The position numbers were made by a program, and so were the translations under genes. From contig NZ_JABJWY010000019.1 in the NCBI RefSeq assembly GCF_013167215.1, forward strand, positions 1-45,795: a stretch of DNA of 45,795 nucleotides, read 5' to 3'. The notes beneath the pieces are model-generated. The model was not told the DNA's origin. It made no database searches and worked only from the letters and a program-made list of their open reading frames with translations. This DNA is from Sphingobacterium prati (lineage in GTDB: Bacteria > Bacteroidota > Bacteroidia > Sphingobacteriales > Sphingobacteriaceae). Positions 20,738 through 27,888 of the stretch are shown here, piece after piece. Position 1 is the first letter of the stretch. The number at the start of each line of letters is the position of its first letter.

Positions 20738-23104
20738 TTATTCGTCTCTAAGTGTTTTGGTCGGATTGGCTACTGCTGCTTTAAAGGCCTGTGAACTTAT
20801 TGTCAATAAAGCTATGATAGTCGCCGTCAGACCACTTATGACAAAGATAGTCCATGAAATCTGGATATGATGTGCATAGTTGGTTAACCATTTACTCATG
20901 ATTATCCAAGCGATCGGAAAGGCAATAATGCAGGATATTGCCACAAGAATGACAAACTCACGATTGAGCATCTGGATAAGACCTGAGACAGAGGCACCCA
21001 ATACTTTGCGAATACTGATTTCCTTGGCACGTTGTTCGGTTGCATATGCAGCTAGACCAAATAATCCCAAACAGGAAATAATGATGGACATTAAGGCAAA
21101 TACACTGGATAACTGCTGTACAAAAAGTTCATCTTTAAATTTATTGTTGAAGCTATCATCCAAAAATTTATAGTCGAAGGGGAAGCCGGGATTATTTTTG
21201 ACAATAATCTTTTCGATTTGTTGAATGGCATTTGGTAAGTCGATTCCAGCCTTTGTCTTGATGGTCATGATACCATTATCTTTATTCATCGGTAGAAATA
21301 GCATCGGCTCAGGATCGGCATATACATTGTTATAAACAAAGTTCTTGACGACGCCTGCAATGGTGAGTTTTTCTTCACCGTAACTGATGATGTCACCGGC
21401 AACAAGGCCATCTTTTCGGATAAGCTTTGCAAATGCTTCGTTGATGACAACTGACGTACTATCGCCCATAAAATTTTTATGAAAGTTTCTACCGTCAAAT
21501 AGCTTTAAATCCAAAGCTGGGATAAGGCCCTCATCGGCGCGCAACATGCCAATTAAAATACTCGCATTTGGATCTTTTCCATCCCAGCTAAAGCCGGATG
21601 TATTGGAGTTGATATTAAGGATACTCATATCACTGACACCGACTTCTTGAACGACTCCCGTTGCCAATAATTGATTTTTAATCAGCGGTAGATGTGTAGC
21701 CATATCGCCTTGAAGCGCTGTCGTCAATACTTGACTCTTATCAAATCCGAGATCCCTATTTTTGTTGTGCTGAATCTGTTGATAGATAATAATGGTACAG
21801 ATAATCAATACAACTGATGCTGTATATTGCAAGATTACTAGACCTTTGCGTATTAGACTTCCGCTACCTGCCTTCTGTTTAGCCCCTTTGATCGTTGAAA
21901 GCGGCTTGAATGCAGAAAGGAAAAATGCTGGATAACTACCTGCAAATAGTCCACATGCCAATGTTATTGTTGCCAGAAATAAGAGGTGTGAAGGAGCCAA
22001 AATGTTCACTTGAAGTTCTTGGCCGATCATGGTGTTAAAAGGACGGATAAAGATGTATATCAGCAATGTGGCCACGAGAGAGGAAATAATAGCCAATACA
22101 AGGGATTCTCCCAAGAATTGCGTAATGAGTGATTTGCGGCTTGCACCAACCACTTTGCGCATACCGACTTCTTTTGCTCTTTTTTCGGACCTTGCGGTTG
22201 CAAGATTCATGAAATTAATGCAGGCAATCAGCAAGACCACCCAAGCGATAAAGGTAAATAGCCGAATATTCTTGATACCACCTTCTTTTTCGATACCACT
22301 GTTATCAAACTGATTGTAGGTAATCCAACGTTCCATTGGATAAAGGTAATTTTGCGAGAAAGTGACTTCACCCTTGGTTTTGTTTTTGACGAAATCCAGC
22401 ATCAACCTGTTGATTTGTTCAACGTTGGCATTTTCCTCGATTTGAACGAGTGTTTGTAGGCCGTTGTTTCCCCAGTTTTTCAGCCACTCTTGTCCAGCTT
22501 CGAACTTTTTAAAAGGGATGAGCCATTGAAAATCATAACTGCTATTTTTGGGTAAATCTTTAATTACTGCTGCTACAATAAATGGCTCGCTATTGTTTGT
22601 TTTGACAGTTTTTCCCAATGCAGGGCGATTACCAAATAATTTTTTTGCTGCTGTTTCTGATAATACGATATTATTGACTTGATCGAAGGCTGTTTTTCTG
22701 TCACCTTCCAGAAATTCCAAAGATAGTACATCAGCAATGCCGCCATCAGCATAAACCCCAGTTTGAAATATATTATTGTCGCCGACAGAAAACAGCATTG
22801 GCGAATTCCAGCTGATGCGCACGGCATGCTTGATACCGGGAATTTCTTTTTCTATGCTTTGGGCAAATGGTCCTGGGGTAGATTCAAATACATAAGTGGC
22901 ACCATCATATGTCTGTTTTGATTTGACAACGTAGATGTCCTTTTTGTTGGCGAAATTATCGTTGTAGCTCAATTGATTTTCAACCCATAAAAAAATCAAC
23001 GATGCCGCAGCAATCCCTACCGCCAGGCCAAAAATATTGAGAAAGCTGTAACCTTTGGTTTTCCAAAGATTGCGAAGCGCGGTTTTAATAAAGTTTTTAA
23101 TCAT
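20738..23104 (-). CDS. MacB/FtsX-type ABC transporter permease (permease 9 of 9, adaptor-proximal)
   Basis: Permease of 788 aa directly after the adaptor gene and before the ATPase gene, so the adaptor-permease-ATPase trio of a MacAB-like system is contiguous here. Layout as in its paralogues, with N-terminal helix about 20-42, FtsX block 1 motif EVGMRKVVGA near residue 310, FtsX block 2 motif EISIRKVLGAS near 692, and C-terminal NPTKTLRDE. The 83-bp gap upstream holds a long hairpin (23123-23181). By position this is the most likely cognate permease for the adaptor; the other eight may be alternative partners (inference). Confidence 0.93.
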   Translation of the reverse strand: MIKNFIKTALRNLWKTKGYSFLNIFGLAVGIAAASLIFLWVENQLSYNDNFANKKDIYVVKSKQTYDGATYVFESTPGPFAQSIEKEIPGIKHAVRISWNSPMLFSVGDNNIFQTGVYADGGIADVLSLEFLEGDRKTAFDQVNNIVLSETAAKKLFGNRPALGKTVKTNNSEPFIVAAVIKDLPKNSSYDFQWLIPFKKFEAGQEWLKNWGNNGLQTLVQIEENANVEQINRLMLDFVKNKTKGEVTFSQNYLYPMERWITYNQFDNSGIEKEGGIKNIRLFTFIAWVVLLIACINFMNLATARSEKRAKEVGMRKVVGASRKSLITQFLGESLVLAIISSLVATLLIYIFIRPFNTMIGQELQVNILAPSHLLFLATITLACGLFAGSYPAFFLSAFKPLSTIKGAKQKAGSGSLIRKGLVILQYTASVVLIICTIIIYQQIQHNKNRDLGFDKSQVLTTALQGDMATHLPLIKNQLLATGVVQEVGVSDMSILNINSNTSGFSWDGKDPNASILIGMLRADEGLIPALDLKLFDGRNFHKNFMGDSTSVVINEAFAKLIRKDGLVAGDIISYGEEKLTIAGVVKNFVYNNVYADPEPMLFLPMNKDNGIMTIKTKAGIDLPNAIQQIEKIIVKNNPGFPFDYKFLDDSFNNKFKDELFVQQLSSVFALMSIIISCLGLFGLAAYATEQRAKEISIRKVLGASVSGLIQMLNREFVILVAISCIIAFPIAWIIMSKWLTNYAHHIQISWTIFVISGLTATIIALLTISSQAFKAAVANPTKTLRDE

Positions 23105-23122
23105 CGTTCTTATGCTCTTATA

Positions 23123-23181
23123 ATAGCGGCTATTGAAAGGATTGGATGTCTCTTCTATTTCATCTTTTCAATAACCGCTAT
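23123..23181 (-). repeat. Long inverted repeat between adaptor and permease 9
   Basis: Arms of 18 nt (23123-23140 and 23164-23181) match at 16 positions, with a 23-nt loop. It fills most of the gap between the adaptor stop and the permease start and would fold in the mRNA. No T-tract follows on the minus strand, so it is unlikely to be a simple terminator. An RNA processing or stability element setting the adaptor-to-permease ratio is possible. Confidence 0.6.
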
Positions 23182-23187
23182 GCGATT

Positions 23188-24441
23188 TTATTTTTTAATA
23201 TTTAGCTCCTGTACCTTATCATAGGTCTCATAACTTGATACGATAACTTTATCGCCAGGTTGTAGACCTTTGATAACCTCATAATATTCGGGGTTTTGCC
23301 TTCCTAGCTGGATATCCACACGATATGCTGTGCTTCCATTTTTATCCAATTTGAAGATCCAGTTACCACCAGTCTGTTGATAAAATCCTCCTTTTGCCAA
23401 TAATAAGGCCTTTGTTTCGTCGCTTAATGCTAAGCGTATCTGCAAGGTCTGACCGCGGCGGATCCCTTTGGGAACGTCATTGATAAATTCCATATCAACC
23501 TGGAATCGGCCATTGGTGACCTGCGTGTATACCTTCTTGATGCGAAGTTTATAGGTTTTATCACCGATAGAAAATTCTCCTTGCAAATCAGGAAAAATAC
23601 GGTTAATGTAATGCTCATCTATATCGGCACGAACTTTAAAACCTGTCAAAACGTCGATTTGACCTAAACGCTCGCCTGCATTTTTATTTTGACCGATTTC
23701 GGCATCAAAAGCTGTTAACTGGCCATCGACAGGTGCCCGCACAATCAGGTCACCAATTTTCCTTTTCATTAACTCCAATGCACTCTGTGTACGCTGGTAA
23801 GTCTGCTTGTCTTGATTGGTCTTTTGCGCATTGGAGATCTCGTCTTGTTTTAAGATCTGTTTGGTCAAGTGGACACGTTCCTTTTGATAATTATATTCGT
23901 TCTTCGATTTCTCGAATTCTTGTGTACCTATCGCTTTTTCTGCAAGTAATTTTTTATTCAGGTTATAGACACGTTCAGCTTCTCGATAGGCCTGTTCTAC
24001 ATCAGCCATCTGATTACGATTGTTGATAGATGCCTGTTGCGCATTCGTCTGGGCGATCTGCGACTGTGTCAATAGGTTCAATACCTGAGTCTCCTGTTGA
24101 ACCAGTGTGAGCTCTTGATCTGTATTGGATAGGCGCATAATAGGATCTCCTTTTTTTAAGACAGTACCATCCTCAACAAATTTTTCTTCTACGCGACCAC
24201 CCACAGAAGCGTCTAAATAGATGCTGCTGATTGGAAGAACTGTACCATTTATCGGGATAAATTCTTGAAAGTTTCCATTTTTTATTTCGACTATGGAGAT
24301 GCGGTCAGCCTCTACATTGAGTTTGCTTTTGCCTGAGGTAAAATAAAAGCTTGCACCGATTAATCCAACAATGCCAGCAACCCCTACAATGGTCATGATA
24401 CGTTTGCTATTCCACTTCTTCTTTTCTAAAGGTCTGTCCAT
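23188..24441 (-). CDS. HlyD/MacA-type efflux periplasmic adaptor
   Basis: Membrane-fusion (adaptor) protein of 417 aa that would bridge the inner-membrane permease and the TolC-type channel. Seen in order: a short cytoplasmic Lys-rich start, one membrane anchor at about 14-35, the first half of a lipoyl-like domain at 76-103 (D-A-S-V-G-G-R-V, then V-L-K-K-G-D-P), a long helical hairpin at 108-230 rich in Gln, Glu and Lys, the second lipoyl half at 232-262 (V-R-A-P-V-D-G), and then beta-barrel and membrane-proximal domains, the latter with G-L-Q-P-G-D-K-V near 395-401. It is the first gene of the minus-strand operon, with paired palindromes and a -24 element upstream. Confidence 0.94.
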   Translation of the reverse strand: MDRPLEKKKWNSKRIMTIVGVAGIVGLIGASFYFTSGKSKLNVEADRISIVEIKNGNFQEFIPINGTVLPISSIYLDASVGGRVEEKFVEDGTVLKKGDPIMRLSNTDQELTLVQQETQVLNLLTQSQIAQTNAQQASINNRNQMADVEQAYREAERVYNLNKKLLAEKAIGTQEFEKSKNEYNYQKERVHLTKQILKQDEISNAQKTNQDKQTYQRTQSALELMKRKIGDLIVRAPVDGQLTAFDAEIGQNKNAGERLGQIDVLTGFKVRADIDEHYINRIFPDLQGEFSIGDKTYKLRIKKVYTQVTNGRFQVDMEFINDVPKGIRRGQTLQIRLALSDETKALLLAKGGFYQQTGGNWIFKLDKNGSTAYRVDIQLGRQNPEYYEVIKGLQPGDKVIVSSYETYDKVQELNIKK

Positions 24442-24467
24442 AATTTAATATCAATTTGGTATGTAAC

Positions 24468-24484
24468 TATGAAAGCTGTGCCAA
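24468..24484 (-). promoter_or_regulatory. Candidate sigma-54-type promoter of the adaptor-permease-ATPase operon
   Basis: The minus strand reads TTGGCACAGCTTTCATA. The -24 element TTGGCAC is a perfect match to the sigma-54 consensus, but the -12 region lacks the expected GC. It begins 52 bp downstream of the proximal palindrome (24537-24552). Predicted transcription start is near 24457, about 16 nt before the adaptor ATG. Confidence 0.5.
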
Positions 24485-24536
24485 TAATTTAAAAATCTGA
24501 TTTTTAGTTGTTTATATTGTTTTCCTTTACATTCGG

Positions 24537-24573
24537 TGTTCGATAGCGGACACTTCTTGTACGGAGACGTACA
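24537..24573 (-). promoter_or_regulatory. Paired 16-bp palindromes before the adaptor operon
   Basis: Two palindromes, 24537-24552 and 24558-24573, with centres 21 bp apart (two helical turns). Read on the minus strand, the proximal site is TGTCCGCTATCGAACA and the distal site TGTACGTCTCCGTACA. Same spacing, orientation and distance to a TGGCA element as at 24983-25087 and 4944-5051. Likely upstream activating sites for the neighbouring NtrC-type regulator (inference). Confidence 0.7.
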
Positions 24574-24810
24574 GCCTACAGTTTTTTACAACTTCTTTAA
24601 ATAGGATAGGGGGATATAATTAAGACTAATTTCTATATTTAAACGGAGCTTATTCGGTATTTCCCTGATCTTATTCGTAGTATACTATCGATCTTTAAGA
24701 TGATTACTCGGGTGGATATCTATAACATCAAGTATTATAGGATCATAACGCAAGTCTTGGGGATAGTAATTTTTAATTACAGTAAGTTAGGATCAAGTAG
24801 TGATCAAATT

Positions 24811-24876
24811 CAGCATTTAGACAGTAATTATTCAGTGTTGGTTCAGTACTTGTTCAGTGATCACTCAGTGCAAACT
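24811..24876. repeat. Six 11-bp-phased CAGT/CAGC repeats
   Basis: CAGC or CAGT begins at 24811, 24822, 24833, 24844, 24855 and 24866, exactly 11 bp apart. The units from 24822 on loosely fit CAGTnnTnnTT, with the last two drifting. One motif per helical turn on the same face suggests cooperative protein binding or a decayed short tandem repeat. Confidence 0.75.
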
Positions 24877-24905
24877 GAACAACTAGTGACTGATTACTGT
24901 CTAAA
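24816..24905. repeat. Nested inverted repeat over the CAGT array
   Basis: Outer arms TTTAGACAGTAAT (24816-24828) and its exact complement (24893-24905), 13 nt each. Inner arms TTGTTCAGT (24850-24858) and its exact complement (24874-24882), 9 nt each. AGTGATCACT, a 10-bp palindrome, lies between the inner arms at 24856-24865. The element could form a cruciform or an RNA stem. It lies about 80 bp before the TolC palindrome pair. Confidence 0.75.
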
Positions 24906-24982
24906 AAATGAATGAAAATTGTTATTAGGTATAAATTGGTATTAGGATGTATCAGTTTTTGCGAGTATCATTGAATTTCAAT

Positions 24983-25019
24983 TGTCCAACTACGCACACC
25001 GACTGTCCATTAATGAACA
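24983..25019 (+). promoter_or_regulatory. Paired 16-bp palindromes before the TolC-regulator operon
   Basis: Palindromes at 24983-24998 (TGTCCAACTACGCACA, distal) and 25004-25019 (TGTCCATTAATGAACA, proximal), with centres 21 bp apart. The proximal site fits the TGTCCRNNNNYGAACA pattern shared with the two minus-strand loci and has the same orientation relative to transcription. Since this operon encodes the regulator itself, the sites would make it autoregulated (inference). Confidence 0.65.
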
Positions 25020-25070
25020 TTTTTTTAAACTTATTTTTTGTATCAATTTGATATTTAATGTTTTATTTGT

Positions 25071-25087
25071 TTGGCATGGCAATGGTC
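25071..25087 (+). promoter_or_regulatory. Candidate sigma-54-type promoter of the TolC-regulator operon
   Basis: The sequence reads TTGGCATGGCAATGGTC: a good -24 element (TTGGCA), but a -12 region TGG rather than TTGC. It lies 51 bp downstream of the proximal palindrome. Transcription would start near 25098, leaving a very short leader before the ATG at 25104 or 25110. Confidence 0.45.
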
Positions 25088-25103
25088 AGCAAGAAAATAA
25101 AAA

Positions 25104-26492
25104 ATGGATATGAAGAGAGTCTATATATATACTACGTTATGCTTTTTATTGAGTTATGCCAGCGCAGAAGCGCAACAGGTTGAGCAGGGACTATCGGAAA
25201 GGGAGACGGGGATAGCAACGGTTGTAGGGGGCGACGATAAACAAATGACTAAGCGAACTTTAGCTGAATGTATACAATTAGCTGTAAAAGCTAATCCTAC
25301 TTTGTTGCAGAATGAACTCAATGTAAAACGCGCTGAAGTGAATCTTTCACAAGCAAAGGCGAATCGATTGCCCAATTTAAATGGACAACTAGGTCATAGC
25401 CTTACCTCGGGGCGTTCAGTCGATAACTCCACAAACCAGTACATTACCAGAAATAACTCTTCTGGGAATTTCTCATTAGATGCTAGCGTGCCGGTATTTA
25501 ATGGATTTCGGATATTAAATGATATCCGAATGCGCGCTGATGCGAAGACGGCCGGAAAACTAGAGTTTGATTCTCAGGTTAATGCATTGAAACTTGATGT
25601 CATTACGGCTTACATCCAGGTATTGACAGCACAAGATGTTTTGAAGCAATCTGAATTGCAGACCGAAGTGACCCGTGAGCAGGTGCGTCGTGCCGAAGCA
25701 ATGCAAAAAGAAGGCGCGATTAATCCTGGGGATTATTATGATCTGAAGGGACAACTTGCCAATGATATCAATTCGATCGAAAATAATAAGCAGATTCTTA
25801 ATATGAATCGTGTGAAAATGGCTGGTTTTTTAAATATTGACGAAGCGCAGTTGGGCGATTTACAAGCATTGGAGTTGACAACTGACGCGCAGAAATTAGA
25901 TGCCGCAACACTTTATAAATTGGCTACGGAAAACCTGCCGGATATTCCGGCGCTAGATTGGAAAATTAAAGCAGCCGAAAAGAATATCAAAATAGCACAA
26001 TCATCCTATTGGCCTTCTTTATCGTTAAACGGTGGGTTGAATTCGAATTATTCCAAAAATGGAATGGACGGGGATTATTGGTATCAGATGAAAAATAATG
26101 TTGGGAAATACGTTTCGCTAAATCTTTCAATCCCTGTATTTAATAGGTTTAAGGTTAGGAATGATGTTAAATTAGCTAAACTGGATTTAGAAGCAACTAA
26201 ATTCCAACGGGAGATAGCCCTAAATAATTTAAGAGCCGAGACTTCAAACGCCGTTTTTAACCTGAGGAATGCGAGCAATACGATAGTGCAATTGCATGAG
26301 CAAAACACAAATTACGCCGAATCGTTTCGCATCGCCAAGGTTGTATTCGAGCTGGGGAATAGTAATTCGGTCATATTTTTAACAGCGAAGAATAAATACG
26401 ATAACAGTCAGATCCAATTGGTTGTCAAGCAATATGAATGGTTGCTACAAAAATATATCAATGATTATTACGCAGGCTCGTTAAATTTATAG
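25104..26492 (+). CDS. TolC-type outer-membrane efflux protein
   Basis: Outer-membrane channel component of 462 aa, presumed exit duct for the adaptor-permease system encoded divergently. A signal peptide is visible (basic start, hydrophobic 6-20, then Ala-Ser-Ala-Glu-Ala before Gln24-Gln25). After it come the two OEP repeats: the first starts around 'LAECIQLAVKANP' with the long helices continuing to about residue 250, the second around 'LYKLATENLPDIPALDWKI'. Tyr, Asn and Ser-rich beta strands ending in V-P-V-F-N-G-F and I-P-V-F-N-R-F mark equivalent places in the two repeats. The start is either 25104 (MDMKR) or 25110 (MKR). First gene of an operon with the regulator 31 bp downstream. Confidence 0.95.
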   Translation: MDMKRVYIYTTLCFLLSYASAEAQQVEQGLSERETGIATVVGGDDKQMTKRTLAECIQLAVKANPTLLQNELNVKRAEVNLSQAKANRLPNLNGQLGHSLTSGRSVDNSTNQYITRNNSSGNFSLDASVPVFNGFRILNDIRMRADAKTAGKLEFDSQVNALKLDVITAYIQVLTAQDVLKQSELQTEVTREQVRRAEAMQKEGAINPGDYYDLKGQLANDINSIENNKQILNMNRVKMAGFLNIDEAQLGDLQALELTTDAQKLDAATLYKLATENLPDIPALDWKIKAAEKNIKIAQSSYWPSLSLNGGLNSNYSKNGMDGDYWYQMKNNVGKYVSLNLSIPVFNRFKVRNDVKLAKLDLEATKFQREIALNNLRAETSNAVFNLRNASNTIVQLHEQNTNYAESFRIAKVVFELGNSNSVIFLTAKNKYDNSQIQLVVKQYEWLLQKYINDYYAGSLNL

Positions 26493-26523
26493 TTATCTTA
26501 GTGTCTGAAAGAAGCCAGGGAAT

Positions 26524-27885
26524 ATGAAAAAAGCATCTATTTTAGTTGTCGACGATGACCAAGATTTACTTACTGCAGCAAGGATTTTGCTGAAACCTAA
26601 AGTTAGCCATGTTCAAGTCGAATCTAATCCAGAAAACCTGATTGGGCATTTGGAGAAAATGCCTTATGACCTTGTGCTTCTGGATATGAATTTCAAAAGC
26701 ACGATCAATACAGGAAATGAAGGCTTATATTGGTTATCACGGATCAAAGAAAAGTTTCCGCAGGTTCATGTAATTATGATCACGGCCTATGGCGCCGTCG
26801 ATCTAGCAGTAAAGTCACTGAAACAAGGCGCTGCTGACTTTGTGGTTAAACCTTGGGAAAATGAGCAGTTGTTGGCAACGATTGAAAGCACACTTGCGGA
26901 GTCAAAGAATAGGGAGCGGAAGAATAAAAGTTCGCTGTTACGCTCAAGTACTAGTCCGGATCTCATCGGTAATTCAGTGGTCATGGATGAACTGCAATAT
27001 AAACTTGAAAAAATAGCACCGACTGATGCAAATATTCTGATACTGGGGGAAAATGGAACAGGTAAAGATCTGATTGCACAGGCTATCCAACGACGGTCAT
27101 TACGCTCAGATCAAGTGTATGTGAAGGTTGATGTGGGGGCGCTGACAGAAACGTTATTTGAAAGCGAGCTTTTTGGCTATAAAAAAGGGGCATTCACGGA
27201 TGCACGCGAAGATCGTCAAGGACGTTTCGAAGCAGCAAATGGTGGAACATTGTTCCTGGATGAAATTGGGAATATCTCCTTGCAACAACAAGCCAAACTA
27301 TTGACTGTGCTGCAAAACCGACAGGTTACACCTCTGGGCTCCTACCAACCGATCCCTGTGGATATTCGTTTGATCTCCGCAACAAATGTATCGCTGAAAC
27401 ATCTGTCGGATGAAAGCCGCTTTCGAAAGGATTTGATTTATCGGATTAATACCGTGGAGATTCAGGTGCCACCATTACGTGAGAGGGGAGAGGATATTAA
27501 ACTATTGGCTGTACATTTTCTGGATATCTATGCCAAGAAATATAATAAGCGGATCGAGGGATTTGAACCGGATGCTATCAAAAAACTTTTTGCATACCAT
27601 TTTCCGGGTAATGTCCGTGAGCTGCAATACAGTATCGAACGGGCTGTAATCATGGCTGATCAGGTAAGCATTGCAGGAAATGACCTCTTTTTCTCACCTA
27701 TTGAACAACAAGCGGAAAGGGTTGTTGTTGAATCTGTATCCAACAGTCAAAATCTGGAAGAATTGGAACGGAAGGCTATCAAATCAGCCATCGAACGTTA
27801 TAACGGCAATATCAGTAAAGCTGCAAAGGAATTGGGCCTTACACGTGCTGCTCTCTACAGGCGTTTAGAGAAATACGATATCTAG
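26524..27885 (+). CDS. Sigma-54-dependent response regulator (NtrC family)
   Basis: Transcriptional activator of 453 aa. Receiver domain 5-125 with acidic residues D10-D12, phosphoacceptor Asp54, Thr87 and Lys109. AAA+ sigma-54 interaction domain with Walker A GENGTGKD at 175-182, Walker B GGTLFLDEIGN at 240-250, and the sigma-54-contacting loop at 222-227 reading GAFTDA in place of the canonical GAFTGA. A Fis-type helix-turn-helix at the C terminus (N-I-S-K-A-A-K-E-L-G-L-T-R-A-A-L-Y-R-R-L). It lies between the TolC-type gene and its kinase, whose start is 3 nt after its stop. The likely targets are the paired palindromes at 5014, 24537 and 24983 (inference). Confidence 0.96.
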   Translation: MKKASILVVDDDQDLLTAARILLKPKVSHVQVESNPENLIGHLEKMPYDLVLLDMNFKSTINTGNEGLYWLSRIKEKFPQVHVIMITAYGAVDLAVKSLKQGAADFVVKPWENEQLLATIESTLAESKNRERKNKSSLLRSSTSPDLIGNSVVMDELQYKLEKIAPTDANILILGENGTGKDLIAQAIQRRSLRSDQVYVKVDVGALTETLFESELFGYKKGAFTDAREDRQGRFEAANGGTLFLDEIGNISLQQQAKLLTVLQNRQVTPLGSYQPIPVDIRLISATNVSLKHLSDESRFRKDLIYRINTVEIQVPPLRERGEDIKLLAVHFLDIYAKKYNKRIEGFEPDAIKKLFAYHFPGNVRELQYSIERAVIMADQVSIAGNDLFFSPIEQQAERVVVESVSNSQNLEELERKAIKSAIERYNGNISKAAKELGLTRAALYRRLEKYDI

Positions 27886-27888
27886 TCT

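Larger units (their letters stand above)
24442..25103. other. Divergent regulatory region without genes
   Basis: The 662 bp between the adaptor and TolC-type genes, AT-rich. It carries, left to right: the adaptor promoter candidate (24468-24484), its palindrome pair (24537-24573), about 240 bp with nothing I recognise except a short palindrome TAGTATACTA (24678-24687), the CAGT repeats and inverted repeat (24811-24905), the TolC palindrome pair (24983-25019), and its promoter candidate (25071-25087). I see no credible gene. Confidence 0.7.

Noticed and set aside
1..23104. Permease array as insertion-sequence or recent tandem amplification
   Set aside because: The paralogues are highly diverged, there are no flanking repeats or transposases, and spacing between genes is irregular.
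24811..24876. CRISPR array
   Set aside because: The repeats share only about four to six bases and recur every 11 bp with no spacers; there are no cas genes.
24700..24915. 71-codon open frame over the CAGT repeats
   Set aside because: It runs through the phased repeats and inverted repeat, has low-complexity AT-rich codons and resembles no protein; chance.
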